Source of the DNA: Streptomyces sp. M92
GTDB lineage: Bacteria; Actinomycetota; Actinomycetes; Streptomycetales; Streptomycetaceae
Reading direction: 5' to 3'
Length of the DNA: 64,000 nt
Assembly (NCBI RefSeq): GCF_028473745.1
Contig: NZ_CP101137.1
Span: 372,001-436,000 of the forward strand
Shown here piece by piece: positions 42,986 through 51,484 of the stretch (position 1 is its first letter; every line of letters starts with the position of its first letter). The position numbers and the translations under genes are program-made. Below the pieces are notes generated by a model. That model saw nothing but the letters and a program-made list of their open reading frames with translations. It ran no database searches and was not told the DNA's origin.

Positions 42986-43384
42986 CTACTGGGTGCGGTT
43001 CTCACCGCGGTAGTACTCGAAGACCCAGCCGAACAGGCCGATGAGGATGACCGGGGCTGAGAAGTACATCAGCCACCAGCCCAGCGCGATGCTCAGGAAG
43101 GCGAGCGCCCCGCCGATGCCGAGCGCCAGCGGCTGCCAGCTGTGCGGGCTGAAGAACCCGACCTCGCCGGCGTCGTCCGCGACGTCCGCTTCCTTGTTGT
43201 CCTGGGCCCCGGCGTCGACCCGCTTGGCCGTGAAGGCCAGGTAGAAGCCGATCATGAGGGCCAGGCCGAAGGCCAGGAAGAGGGCCGTGGTGCCGGCCGG
43301 CTCCATCGACCAGTAGCCGTAGACGATCGCGACGGCCAGGATGAAGACGCTCAGCCAGATGAAGAGCTGTCCCTGGATCTTCAC
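42986..43384 (-). CDS. ctaF: Cytochrome c oxidase subunit IV (actinobacterial CtaF)
   Basis: 132 residues, four membrane helices in two pairs (about 5-25, 33-53 and 88-120). Actinobacterial-type subunit IV with the [15 protein letters not shown] N-terminus and WVFEYYRGE end. A small structural part of the aa3 oxidase. GTG at 43384 overlaps the ctaD stop by 4 bases. Last gene before the terminator at 42932-42969. Confidence 0.93.
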   Translation of the reverse strand: MKIQGQLFIWLSVFILAVAIVYGYWSMEPAGTTALFLAFGLALMIGFYLAFTAKRVDAGAQDNKEADVADDAGEVGFFSPHSWQPLALGIGGALAFLSIALGWWLMYFSAPVILIGLFGWVFEYYRGENRTQ

Positions 43385-45114
43385 TTGCCGGCCTCCTTGC
43401 CGCCGGCGAGGGTCTTCTCACCGTGACCGACGTTCTCGAGCTGGTCGATCGCCGAGACCTCCGGGTGGTGCAGGTCGAAGGCGGGGGATTCACTGCGGAT
43501 GCGCGGCAGGGTGAGGAAGTTGTGCCGCGGCGGCGGGCAGGAGGTCGCCCACTCCAGCGAACGGCCGTAGCCCCACGGGTCGTCCACGTTGACCGGCTTG
43601 CCGTACTTGGCCGTCTTCCAGATGTTGTAGAAGAACGGCAGCAGCGACATGCCGAGCAGGAACGAGCTGATCGTCGAGATCGTGTTCAGCGCGGTGAAGC
43701 CGTCGGCGTCCAGGTAGTCGGCGTACCGGCGCGGCATGCCCTCGGCGCCCAGCCAGTGCTGGACCAGGAAGGTGCCGTGGAAGCCGATGAACAGCGTCCA
43801 GAAGGTGATCTTGCCCAGGCGCTCGTCCAGCAGCTTGCCGGTGAACTTCGGCCACCAGAAGTGGAAGCCGGCGAACATCGCGAACACCACGGTGCCGAAC
43901 ACCACGTAGTGGAAGTGCGCCACCACGAAGTACGAGTCCGAGACGTGGAAGTCCAGCGGCGGCGAGGCCAAGATGACACCGGTCAGACCGCCGAAGAGGA
44001 AGGTGATCAGGAAGCCGGTGGACCACAGCATCGGTGTCTCGAAGCTGAGCGATCCCTTCCACATGGTGCCGATCCAGTTGAAGAACTTCACACCGGTCGG
44101 GACCGCGATCAGGAAGGTCATGAACGAGAAGAACGGCAGGAGAACGCCGCCCGTGACGTACATGTGGTGCGCCCACACCGTCACCGACAGACCGGCGATG
44201 GCGATCGTCGCGGCGATCAGGCCCATGTAGCCGAAGATCGGCTTCCGGGAGAACACCGGGATGATCTCACTGACGATGCCGAAGAACGGCAGCGCGATGA
44301 TGTACACCTCTGGGTGTCCGAAGAACCAGAAGAGGTGCTGCCACAGCAGGGCTCCGCCGTTGGCCGGGTCGAAGATGTGCGCACCGAACTTGCGGTCCGC
44401 CTCCAGCGCGAACAGGGCCGCGGCCAGGACCGGGAAGGCCAGCAGGACCAGCACACCGGTCAGCAGCACGTTCCAGGTGAAGATCGGCATGCGGAACATG
44501 GTCATGCCGGGCGCGCGCATGCAGATGATCGTGGTGATGAAGTTGACCGAGCCGAGGATGGTGCCGAAGCCGGAGAAGGCCAGACCCATGATCCACAGGT
44601 CGCCGCCGATGCCCGGCGAGTGCACCGCGTCGGACAGCGGCGAGTAGGCGAACCAGCCGAAGTCGGCCGCGCCCTGCGGGGTGAGGAAGCCGCCCACCGC
44701 GATCAGCGAGCCGAACAGGTACAGCCAGTAGGCGAACATGTTCAGCCGCGGGAAGGCCACGTCCGGCGCGCCGATCTGCAGCGGCATGATCCAGTTCGCG
44801 AAGCCGGCGAACAGCGGCGTCGCGAACATCAGCAGCATGATCGTGCCGTGCATCGTGAACGACTGGTTGAACTGCTCGTTCGACATGATCTGCAGGCCCG
44901 GACGGGCCAGCTCGGCGCGCATGAGCAGCGCCATCACGCCGCCGATCACGAAGAACGCGAACGACGTCACCAGGTACAGCGTGCCGATCGTCTTGTGGTC
45001 GGTGGTCGTCAGCCACTTCACCACGATCTCGCCACGCCTCTGGCGCCGGACCGGCAGTTCGTCCTCGTAGTGGGACCCTGCCGCGGCACCCTGGGGTTCA
45101 TTGAGGATGCTCAC
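43381..45114 (-). CDS. ctaD: Cytochrome c oxidase subunit I
   Basis: 577 residues, 12 membrane helices. Carries haem a, the haem a3-CuB centre and the proton channels. [13 protein letters not shown] holds the haem a ligand; [16 protein letters not shown] has the CuB His and the cross-linked Tyr; [10 protein letters not shown] gives the other CuB histidines; [11 protein letters not shown] holds haem a3 and a ligands. GTG at 45114 overlaps the ctaC stop (GTGA). Reduces oxygen to water. Confidence 0.98.
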   Translation of the reverse strand: MSILNEPQGAAAGSHYEDELPVRRQRRGEIVVKWLTTTDHKTIGTLYLVTSFAFFVIGGVMALLMRAELARPGLQIMSNEQFNQSFTMHGTIMLLMFATPLFAGFANWIMPLQIGAPDVAFPRLNMFAYWLYLFGSLIAVGGFLTPQGAADFGWFAYSPLSDAVHSPGIGGDLWIMGLAFSGFGTILGSVNFITTIICMRAPGMTMFRMPIFTWNVLLTGVLVLLAFPVLAAALFALEADRKFGAHIFDPANGGALLWQHLFWFFGHPEVYIIALPFFGIVSEIIPVFSRKPIFGYMGLIAATIAIAGLSVTVWAHHMYVTGGVLLPFFSFMTFLIAVPTGVKFFNWIGTMWKGSLSFETPMLWSTGFLITFLFGGLTGVILASPPLDFHVSDSYFVVAHFHYVVFGTVVFAMFAGFHFWWPKFTGKLLDERLGKITFWTLFIGFHGTFLVQHWLGAEGMPRRYADYLDADGFTALNTISTISSFLLGMSLLPFFYNIWKTAKYGKPVNVDDPWGYGRSLEWATSCPPPRHNFLTLPRIRSESPAFDLHHPEVSAIDQLENVGHGEKTLAGGKEAGK

Positions 45115-46070
45115 AGGTTGTTCGTCTCCCGGTTCTTCTCGTGGCTCGTCTGCGCGATGCCCGCGGGAACGTAACCGGTCTGCCCCTTCTTCGCGAGGTC
45201 CTGGAGGTGCTGCTCGTAGCGCTCCGGGGAGACGACCTTGACGTTGAACAGCATCCGGGAGTGGTCCACGCCGCACAGCTCGGCGCACTTGCCCAGGAAG
45301 GTGCCCTCCTTGTTGGGGGTCACCTCGAAGGCGTTGGTGTGGCCCGGAATGACGTCCTGCTTCATGAGGAACGGCACCACCCAGAAGGAGTGGATGACGT
45401 CACGCGAGGTCAGGACGAAGCGGACCTTCTTGCCCTTGGGGAGCCAGAGGGTCGGGCCGGGGTTGTCGGTCTGCGGGTTCCGCGTCCCCGGGACACCGCA
45501 GTCGTAGGCACCGCCGGCGTTCGCGGGGAAGTCCTCCGCGAACCGGTCCGGGATCGCGGCCAGTTCCTTGGACTTCCTGGCGTCGCCGGTGGAACCTTCG
45601 ACGTTCTCGACGTAGTTGAAGCACCAGCTCCACTGGAAGCCGACCACGTTGACCGTGACGTCGGGCTTCTTCTCGAGCTCCAGGAGCTCGGACTCGTCAC
45701 GGGCGGTGAAGTAGAACAGCACCGAGACGATGAGGAGCGGGACGATGGTGTACAGCGCCTCGATGGGCATGTTGTACCGGTTCTGCGGAGGAACCTCGAC
45801 CTTGGTGCGGCTGCGCCGGTGGAAGAAGCAACTCCACAGGATCAGGCCCCACACCAGCACGCCGGTGGCCAGCGCGGCTGCCCAGGAGCCCTGCCACAGG
45901 GAGAGGATCCGCGGAGCCTCTTCCGTGGTTGGGGTGGGCATGCCGAGGCGGGGGAAGTCCTCGTATGTGCAACCGGTGGCGGTCGCCAGGACCAGGCCCG
46001 CGGTCAGTGCCTGCAGCAGCTTCCGCCGCATCGGGCGCCGCGGCGAGCGGTCGGAGCCGTTGGGACTCAC
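45111..46070 (-). CDS. ctaC: Cytochrome c oxidase subunit II
   Basis: 319 residues. Signal peptide with lipobox TATGC near 33, two membrane helices (about 60-85 and 105-127), and a CuA-binding cupredoxin domain with [16 protein letters not shown] (Cys, Cys, His, Met ligands) and the His of [10 protein letters not shown]. Accepts electrons from QcrC. GTG at 46070, GAAGG 7 bases upstream; the frame is open further up but has no start with a better site. First gene of ctaCDF. Confidence 0.96.
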   Translation of the reverse strand: MSPNGSDRSPRRPMRRKLLQALTAGLVLATATGCTYEDFPRLGMPTPTTEEAPRILSLWQGSWAAALATGVLVWGLILWSCFFHRRSRTKVEVPPQNRYNMPIEALYTIVPLLIVSVLFYFTARDESELLELEKKPDVTVNVVGFQWSWCFNYVENVEGSTGDARKSKELAAIPDRFAEDFPANAGGAYDCGVPGTRNPQTDNPGPTLWLPKGKKVRFVLTSRDVIHSFWVVPFLMKQDVIPGHTNAFEVTPNKEGTFLGKCAELCGVDHSRMLFNVKVVSPERYEQHLQDLAKKGQTGYVPAGIAQTSHEKNRETNNL

Positions 46071-46308
46071 GTAGCGCCTTCCCGAGAGTCTCGCCCGCGC
46101 GGTTGGCTGCGGCCTGCCTTCTCGCTGGTCGGTCGCCGCCCTGCGTCGGGCAGGGGTTTGATGTTTATGCGGACCAAACCCTAGCCGACGCTCTCCGAGG
46201 GGTCGCGGGGAGGGTGGCATACGCGCCGGGGGGCACCCTGAAAGGGTGGGACGGGGGCGCCCGCGGGGGTGCGAGCTGGGGGTTCGTCGGCGGCTGACGG
46301 TGCGTTGC

Positions 46309-46371
46309 GGCTGGTCGCGCCCACGCGGCGGAGCCGCATGTCGAGCACGGCCCCGCGCCCCTGCTCGGCGC
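46309..46371. repeat. Dispersed intergenic repeat (copy D)
   Basis: GGCTGGTCGCGCCCACGCGG followed by CGGAGCCGCAT and GCCCCGCGCCCCT, near identical in order to copies C and E. It lies between the divergent ctaC and cysteine desulfurase genes, so here it is upstream of both rather than between gene ends. Confidence 0.75.
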
Positions 46372-46400
46372 TTCCCCGCCGGACGTCATAGCGTTGCCGT

Positions 46401-47783
46401 GTGGCCTACTTCGACGCTGCTTCCGCCGTTCCTCTGCATCCCGTTGCCCGGCAGGCCCTTCAGGCCTCGCTCGATGAAGGGTGGGCCGATCCCGCGCGGC
46501 TGTACCGGGAAGGGCGGCGGGCGCGGATGCTGCTCGACGCTGCCCGGGAGGCGGCCGCTGAGGCCGTGGGGTGCCGGGCGGACGAGTTGGTGTTCACCCC
46601 TTCGGGGACACGGGCGGTCCATTCGGGGGTGGCCGGGGCGCTGGCCGGGCGGCGTCGCGCCGGGTCCCACCTGATCGTGTCAGCGGTCGAACACTCCTCC
46701 GTACTGCACGCGGCCGAGGTGCACGAGGCCGGCGGCGGGTCGGTCACGCGGGTTCCCGTGGACCGGACGGGCGCCGTGGACCCGGCGGCGTACGCGGACG
46801 CCCTGCGCGACGGCACCGCGCTGGCCTGCCTCCAGTCGGCCAACCACGAGGTGGGCACCGAGCAGCCGGTGGCGGAGGTGGCCGAGGCGTGCCGGGCGGC
46901 GGGCGTGCCGCTGCTGGTGGACGCGGCGCAGTCGCTGGGGTGGGGGAAGGTCGCGGGTGACTGGTCGCTGCTCGCGGGCAGCGCGCACAAGTGGGGCGGG
47001 CCGTCCGGGGTCGGGCTGCTCGTCGTACGGAAGGGGGTGCGGTTCGCGCCGCAAGGGGCCGGGGACGAGCGGGAGTCGGGGCGGTCGCCCGGTTTCGAGA
47101 ACCTGCCGGCGATCGTGGCCGCGGCGGCGTCGCTGCGGGCGGTGCGCGCCGAGGCGGCCGCGGAGGCGGTCCGGCTGCGGGAGCTGACGGAGCGGATCCG
47201 GGCCCGGGTGCCGGGTCTGGTGCCGGACGTTGAGGTCGTCGGCGACCCGGAGCGCCGGCTGCCCGGCGTCGTCACCTTCTCCTGTCTCTATGTCGACGGG
47301 GAGACCCTGCTGCACGAGCTCGACCGTGCGGGCTTCTCGGTCTCCTCCGGGTCGTCCTGCACCAGCAGCACCCTGGCGCCGAGCCACGTCCTGAAGGCCA
47401 TGGGGGTGCTCAGCGAGGGCAACGTCCGGGTGTCCCTGCCCCCGGGGACACCGGCCGAGGACGTCGAGCGGTTCCTGGAGGTGCTGCCGGGCACGGTGGC
47501 CGCCGTGCGGGAGAAGCTGGGGGCGCCGGCGGCCACGGAGGCCACCCCGCGGACCGGGGGCGACCTCGTCGTGGACGCGATCGGCCGGCGCTGCCCCGTT
47601 CCGGTGATCGAACTCGCCAAGGTCATCGGCGACGTCCCCGTCGGCGCCACGGTCCGCGTCCTCTCCGACGACGGGGCGGCCCGTCTGGACATTCCGGCCT
47701 GGTGCGAGATGCGGGGACAGGAGTACGTGGGCGAGGAGAAGGCGGAAAAGGGAACGGCCTACCTGGTCCGCCGGGTCGGCTGA
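46401..47783 (+). CDS. Cysteine desulfurase fused to a TusA-like sulfur carrier domain
   Basis: 460 residues. Residues 1 to about 375 are a NifS/IscS-like desulfurase: FTPSGTRAVHSGV, VEHSSVLHA, DAAQSLGWGK, the PLP Lys in AGSAHKWGGPSG and the catalytic Cys in SVSSGSSCTSS. Residues about 390-460 are a TusA/SirA domain with DAIGRRCPVPVIELAK, whose Cys accepts the persulfide. Sulfur could thus pass from Cys to TusA within one chain. GTG at 46401; the ribosome binding site is poor. Divergent from ctaC. Confidence 0.92.
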   Translation: MAYFDAASAVPLHPVARQALQASLDEGWADPARLYREGRRARMLLDAAREAAAEAVGCRADELVFTPSGTRAVHSGVAGALAGRRRAGSHLIVSAVEHSSVLHAAEVHEAGGGSVTRVPVDRTGAVDPAAYADALRDGTALACLQSANHEVGTEQPVAEVAEACRAAGVPLLVDAAQSLGWGKVAGDWSLLAGSAHKWGGPSGVGLLVVRKGVRFAPQGAGDERESGRSPGFENLPAIVAAAASLRAVRAEAAAEAVRLRELTERIRARVPGLVPDVEVVGDPERRLPGVVTFSCLYVDGETLLHELDRAGFSVSSGSSCTSSTLAPSHVLKAMGVLSEGNVRVSLPPGTPAEDVERFLEVLPGTVAAVREKLGAPAATEATPRTGGDLVVDAIGRRCPVPVIELAKVIGDVPVGATVRVLSDDGAARLDIPAWCEMRGQEYVGEEKAEKGTAYLVRRVG

Positions 47784-47785
47784 CG

Positions 47786-47845
47786 CGCCTCAAGGGGCGC
47801 GGGGCTGTGTCGGTCTGCGGCTCAGCCGCGTGGGCGCGGTCAGCC
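47786..47845. repeat. Dispersed intergenic repeat (copy E, inverted)
   Basis: Read on the minus strand it gives CCGCGCCCACGCGGCTGAGC and later GCCCCGCGCCCCTTGAGG, the same order as copies C and D. It lies between the convergent desulfurase and adenosine kinase genes. Confidence 0.75.
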
Positions 47846-47868
47846 CCCACGCCCCCGCACCCGACGAC

Positions 47869-48843
47869 TCAGCCCAGGTGCGCCTGAACCTCCCCGGCCG
47901 CCTCGTCCCCGTACGCCTTCGTGAACCGCTCCATGAAGTGCCCGCGCCGCAGCTGGTACTCCTGCGTCCCCACCGTCTCGATGACGAGAGTCGCCAGCAT
48001 GCACCCCACCTGCGCCGCCCGCTCCAGCGAAACCCCCCACGCCAGTCCCGACAGGAACCCGGCCCGGAAGGCGTCGCCGACGCCCGTCGGGTCGGCCTTG
48101 CGCTCCTCGTCCGGGACGCCGACCTCGATGGTCTCCTCGCCGGACCGCTCGATGCGCACGCCCCGCGCGCCGAGGGTGGTGACGCGGTGGCCGACGCGGC
48201 CGAGGATCTCCTCGTCCGTCCAGCCGGTCTTGGTCTCGATGAGCCCCTTCTCGTACTCGTTGGAGAAGAGGTAGGTCGCCCCGTCCAGCAGTATCCGGAT
48301 CTCGTCGCCGTTCATCCGGGCGATCTGCTGGGAGAAGTCCGCGGCGAAGGGGATGGACCGCGTCCTGCACTCCTCGGTGTGCCGGAGCATCGCCTCCGGG
48401 TCGTCGGCGCCGATGGAGACCAGGTCGAGGCCGCCCACGCGGTCGGCGACGGTCTTGAGCTCGATGAGGCGGGCCTCGCTCATCGCACCGGTGTAGAAGG
48501 AGCCGATCTGGTTGTGGTCGGCGTCGGTGGTGCAGACGAAGCGGGCGGTGTGCAGGGTCTCGGAGATGCGGACCGAGCCGGTGTCGACGCCGTGCCGGTC
48601 CAGCCAGGCCCGGTACTCGGCGAAGTCGGAGCCGGCCGCGCCGACCAGGATCGGCCGGGTGCCGAGCTGGCCCATGCCGAAGGCGATGTTCGCGGCGACG
48701 CCGCCCCGGCGTACGTCGAGCTGGTCGACCAGGAAGGAGAGCGAGACCGTGTGCAACTGGTCCGCGACGAGCTGGTCGGAGAATCGGCCGGGGAAGGTCA
48801 TGAGGTGGTCGGTGGCGATGGAGCCGGTGACTGCGATGCGCAC
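47869..48843 (-). CDS. adoK: Adenosine kinase (PfkB family)
   Basis: 324 residues. Ribokinase-like fold with VTGSIATDHLMTFPGRFSDQ at the N-terminus, RRGGVAANIAFGMGQLG and the anion-hole signature DPTGVGDAFRAGF with the catalytic Asp. The segments FPGRFS, HTVSLSFLVD, ISETLHTARF and AMSEARLIELK agree with Mycobacterium tuberculosis adenosine kinase (Rv2202c), which also lies near the cytochrome genes. Phosphorylates adenosine to AMP for purine salvage. GTG at 48843 has AGGAGAG upstream. Confidence 0.88.
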   Translation of the reverse strand: MRIAVTGSIATDHLMTFPGRFSDQLVADQLHTVSLSFLVDQLDVRRGGVAANIAFGMGQLGTRPILVGAAGSDFAEYRAWLDRHGVDTGSVRISETLHTARFVCTTDADHNQIGSFYTGAMSEARLIELKTVADRVGGLDLVSIGADDPEAMLRHTEECRTRSIPFAADFSQQIARMNGDEIRILLDGATYLFSNEYEKGLIETKTGWTDEEILGRVGHRVTTLGARGVRIERSGEETIEVGVPDEERKADPTGVGDAFRAGFLSGLAWGVSLERAAQVGCMLATLVIETVGTQEYQLRRGHFMERFTKAYGDEAAGEVQAHLG

Positions 48844-48921
48844 GGCGTGGACTCTCTCCTGAAGGGAGGCGGGTTGACAGTTCACGCTACCCGGGACTGC
48901 CGCCTGGCCGAAGCAGGCGAA

Positions 48922-48934
48922 ACTACCCGGTAGT
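48922..48934. promoter_or_regulatory. Small inverted repeat in the adoK/unknown-gene divergent gap
   Basis: ACTACC and GGTAGT around one C. It lies 42 bases before the start of the 70-codon gene, and a TACGGT hexamer at 48964-48969 could be its -10 box, leaving almost no leader. The role as an operator is a guess from symmetry and place. Confidence 0.35.
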
Positions 48935-48975
48935 ACGACTTTCTCCACGGTCCGGAACGTGCCTACGGTTCTGTT

Positions 48976-49188
48976 ATGACGAACCCGAGGACCGCCGACC
49001 CCGCCCCGGCCGACCTGGACGGCGACCTGGCGTCGCTGCGCGGCGACTGCGCCCGGATGGCCCCGCGCTGGCGGGAGGTTCCGGTCGAGGTGTCCACCCG
49101 TCCGGTCCCCCTCTCACTGATCCACGGCGTGCGGGTGCCGCAGACGTCGGCCAGGCTGCTGGACGCGATGTCCGACTACGGCGACTGA
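48976..49188 (+). CDS. Small protein of unknown function
   Basis: 70 residues: an acidic N-terminal half, then APRWREVPVEV and the segment PLSLIHGVRVPQTSARLLDAMSDYGD. No signal peptide, helix or known domain. The ATG is probably leaderless: TACGGT (48964-48969) lies 6 bases upstream and there is no ribosome binding site. Codon third positions are strongly G/C and the frame is conserved in place in Streptomyces as I remember it, but I can give no function. Confidence 0.7.
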   Translation: MTNPRTADPAPADLDGDLASLRGDCARMAPRWREVPVEVSTRPVPLSLIHGVRVPQTSARLLDAMSDYGD

Positions 49189-49260
49189 GGACACCGGGAA
49201 CCGGATCCTCCTCCACCGCGTCCCATCGCTGTCCCCAGTAACAGCCGAAGGAGCGATGCG

Positions 49261-50787
49261 GTGAACACCGAGCGACCCGACAACGACGACGCCACCGCCG
49301 CCGACGAGGCCGGCACCGGGCGTTCCGCACGGCGGCGTCCCCCGGCCCTCGCCGTCGCGTCCGTCGCCGCCACCGTGCTGTTGGTCGGGACCGGCGGGGC
49401 GTACCTGGCCACGTCCGCGTCCGGCGGCGGCCAGGACGGCGGAGGTACGTCGTCCGGCGCGTCGGGCGACGGCACTCCCCCACCCCTCGCCCTGGACGGC
49501 TACGGCGCGCCTTCCGCGGGCGGCGAGGGCGCCCGGGACGGTACGAACGGCGTCGCGCCCGGCGAGCCGAACCCGAACGGCGTCACCTACCGCGCCGACG
49601 GCCCGCTCCCCGAGGGACCCGGCTCGGCGCCCGTCTACCGGGCCGAGGGCGAGGTCACCGAGGAGGAGGTGGCCCGCCTGGCGAAGGCGCTCGGCATCGA
49701 GGGGGCGCCGCGGGTGCGGGGCGACGCGTGGAAGGCCGGCAACGCCAGGGACGGCTCCGGGCCGCTGCTCACCGTGAGCAGGCAGGCGCCGGGCACCTGG
49801 ACCTTCCACCGCTACACGCCGGGCACGGACGACTGCAAGAAGGGCGCCGTGTGCAAGGCCCCGTCCGCCGACGGGGCGGGCGATCCGGTGAGCGAGGCGG
49901 CGGCGAAGAAGGCGGCGGCGCCGGTGCTGAAGGCGCTGGGCCAGGACGACGCCGAGCTGGACGCCGGCCAGGTCATGGGCGCCCGGCGGGCCGTGAACGC
50001 CGAACCCGAGGTCGGCGGGCTGCCCACGTACGGCTGGACGACCGGTGTGGTCGTCGGGGCGCGGGGCGACGTGGTCGGCGGCAGCGGGCAGGTGAAGGAA
50101 CCGGTCAAGGGGGACACGTACCCCGTCCTGGGTGCCGAGGAGACGCTGGCGCTGCTGAACGCGCCGGGCCGCGCTCCGGGCGCCGGCATCGGCGGCTGCG
50201 CGAGCCCCGTACCGCACGGGGACGGCGCGGACACGCCCTGCGAGCTGCCCACGGGCACGCCCGGGAAGCCGGAGAAGCAGGCGGTGACGGTCGAGGAGGC
50301 GGTGTTCGGGCTGGCCGCGCACCCGGTCGAGGGGCGGCAGACGCTGGTGCCGTCCTGGCTCTTCGAGGTGGAGGCGCCGGGCGCGGACGACGCCGTCACG
50401 GTCACCTACCCGGCCGTCGACCCGAAGTACCTGACCACCGCGGCCCCCGCCCCGTCCGACGAGCCGTCCTCGGCGCCGGGCGGCGAGCAGCGGGACGTGG
50501 AGGTGCGGGGCTACACGGCCGCGGACGGGGAGCTGACCGTGCACTTCACGGGCGGGGTCTGCTCCGACTACGAGGCGACGGCGAAGGAGAGCGAGGCAAA
50601 GGTGACGGTCACCGTGACCGAGACACCGCACCCGGAGAAGGTCTGCATCCTGATCGCCAAGGAGTACGCGCGGACGGTGCCGCTCGACGAGCCGCTGGGC
50701 GACCGGAAGGTCGTGGGGTCGGACGGCGAGGAGATCCCGGTGCACAAGCCGGGCGCGCGACTGCCGGTGCCGTCCGGGGGCCGGTGA
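49261..50787 (+). CDS. Single-pass membrane-anchored protein of unknown function
   Basis: 508 residues. N-terminal basic patch RRRPP, one membrane helix (about 30-52), then a long extracytoplasmic part with a Gly/Ser-rich linker and two regions of mixed beta look (110-250 and 300-500). It has cysteine pairs DDCKKGAVCKA, GGCASPVPHGDGADTPCE and CSDYEATAKES...KVCI that probably form disulfides. No catalytic motif seen. GTG at 49261 with AAGGAG 7 bases upstream, so the start is well supported. It ends at a strong convergent terminator. Confidence 0.8.
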   Translation: MNTERPDNDDATAADEAGTGRSARRRPPALAVASVAATVLLVGTGGAYLATSASGGGQDGGGTSSGASGDGTPPPLALDGYGAPSAGGEGARDGTNGVAPGEPNPNGVTYRADGPLPEGPGSAPVYRAEGEVTEEEVARLAKALGIEGAPRVRGDAWKAGNARDGSGPLLTVSRQAPGTWTFHRYTPGTDDCKKGAVCKAPSADGAGDPVSEAAAKKAAAPVLKALGQDDAELDAGQVMGARRAVNAEPEVGGLPTYGWTTGVVVGARGDVVGGSGQVKEPVKGDTYPVLGAEETLALLNAPGRAPGAGIGGCASPVPHGDGADTPCELPTGTPGKPEKQAVTVEEAVFGLAAHPVEGRQTLVPSWLFEVEAPGADDAVTVTYPAVDPKYLTTAAPAPSDEPSSAPGGEQRDVEVRGYTAADGELTVHFTGGVCSDYEATAKESEAKVTVTVTETPHPEKVCILIAKEYARTVPLDEPLGDRKVVGSDGEEIPVHKPGARLPVPSGGR

Positions 50788-50803
50788 CCGCGCAAGGAGC
50801 CGG

Positions 50804-50845
50804 AAAGGGGCGGTGGCCCGGGGTGTCCCGGGCCACCGCCCCTTT
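50804..50845. terminator. Bidirectional terminator between convergent genes
   Basis: Arms 50804-50822 and 50827-50845 (starting AAAGGGGCGG, ending CCGCCCCTTT) form a perfect 19-base-pair stem with a 4-base loop. It sits between the membrane-protein gene and the ErpA-type gene and serves both directions (A run on one side, T run on the other). Confidence 0.92.
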
Positions 50846-50875
50846 CGCATACGCCGTCGGCCGGCGCCGCGCGGC

Positions 50876-51232
50876 TCAGCTGAAGGAGTCGCCGCAGGCG
50901 CAGGAGCCCGTCGCGTTCGGGTTGTCGATCGTGAAGCCCTGCTTCTCGATCGTGTCCACGAAGTCGATGGTGGCGCCGCCCAGGTACGGGGCGCTCATGC
51001 GGTCGGTGGTGACCTTGACGCCGTCGAAGTCCTTCACCACGTCGCCGTCGAGCGAGCGCTCGTCGAAGAAGAGCTGGTAGCGCAGGCCGGAGCAGCCGCC
51101 GGGCTGGACGGCGACGCGCAGCGCCAGGTCGTCACGGCCTTCCTGGTCGAGCAGGGCCTTGACCTTGGCCGCGGCGGCGTCGGTCAGGATGATGCCGTCG
51201 GTGACGGTGGTGGTCTCGTCCGATACGGACAT
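50876..51232 (-). CDS. erpA: Iron-sulfur cluster insertion protein (ErpA/IscA family)
   Basis: 118 residues. A-type Fe-S carrier: the three cluster cysteines are Cys47 in GGCSGL and Cys110 and Cys112 in GSCACG. Hands [4Fe-4S] or [2Fe-2S] clusters to target enzymes. The divergent nadA encodes a [4Fe-4S] enzyme, a likely client. ATG at 51232 with GGGAGAG upstream. Confidence 0.94.
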   Translation of the reverse strand: MSVSDETTTVTDGIILTDAAAAKVKALLDQEGRDDLALRVAVQPGGCSGLRYQLFFDERSLDGDVVKDFDGVKVTTDRMSAPYLGGATIDFVDTIEKQGFTIDNPNATGSCACGDSFS

Positions 51233-51388
51233 CTACATCTCTCCCGGGTTGTACGGAGACTGCTTGCCGACGGTTCCAACCGACGGGGCCGCGTATTCAT
51301 TCCGGGCCGGGGCCGTGTCTTTCTCCTCGGCTCGTCCCTTCATGCTCGCACACGCCCCGGGGAGCGGTCAGCGCCTCGGGCGCCGGGA

Positions 51389-51443
51389 TTCACGTCACAC
51401 CGACACTATGGGCATCGTCAAAGTGACGTGAACAGGTTATGAT
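51389..51443 (+). promoter_or_regulatory. nadA promoter region with flanking inverted repeat
   Basis: TTCACGTCAC (51389-51398) and GTGACGTGAA (51423-51432) are perfect reverse complements 24 bases apart. A possible promoter lies across the right arm: -35 TCGTCA (51415-51420), 17 bases, -10 TATGAT (51438-51443), in an AT-rich patch. Binding at the arms would block nadA and perhaps erpA. No known NAD repressor consensus was recognised. Confidence 0.55.
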
Positions 51444-51484
51444 ATATAGCGTCAGTTCGACGAAAAGTAGAAAGGGTGCGTGTC

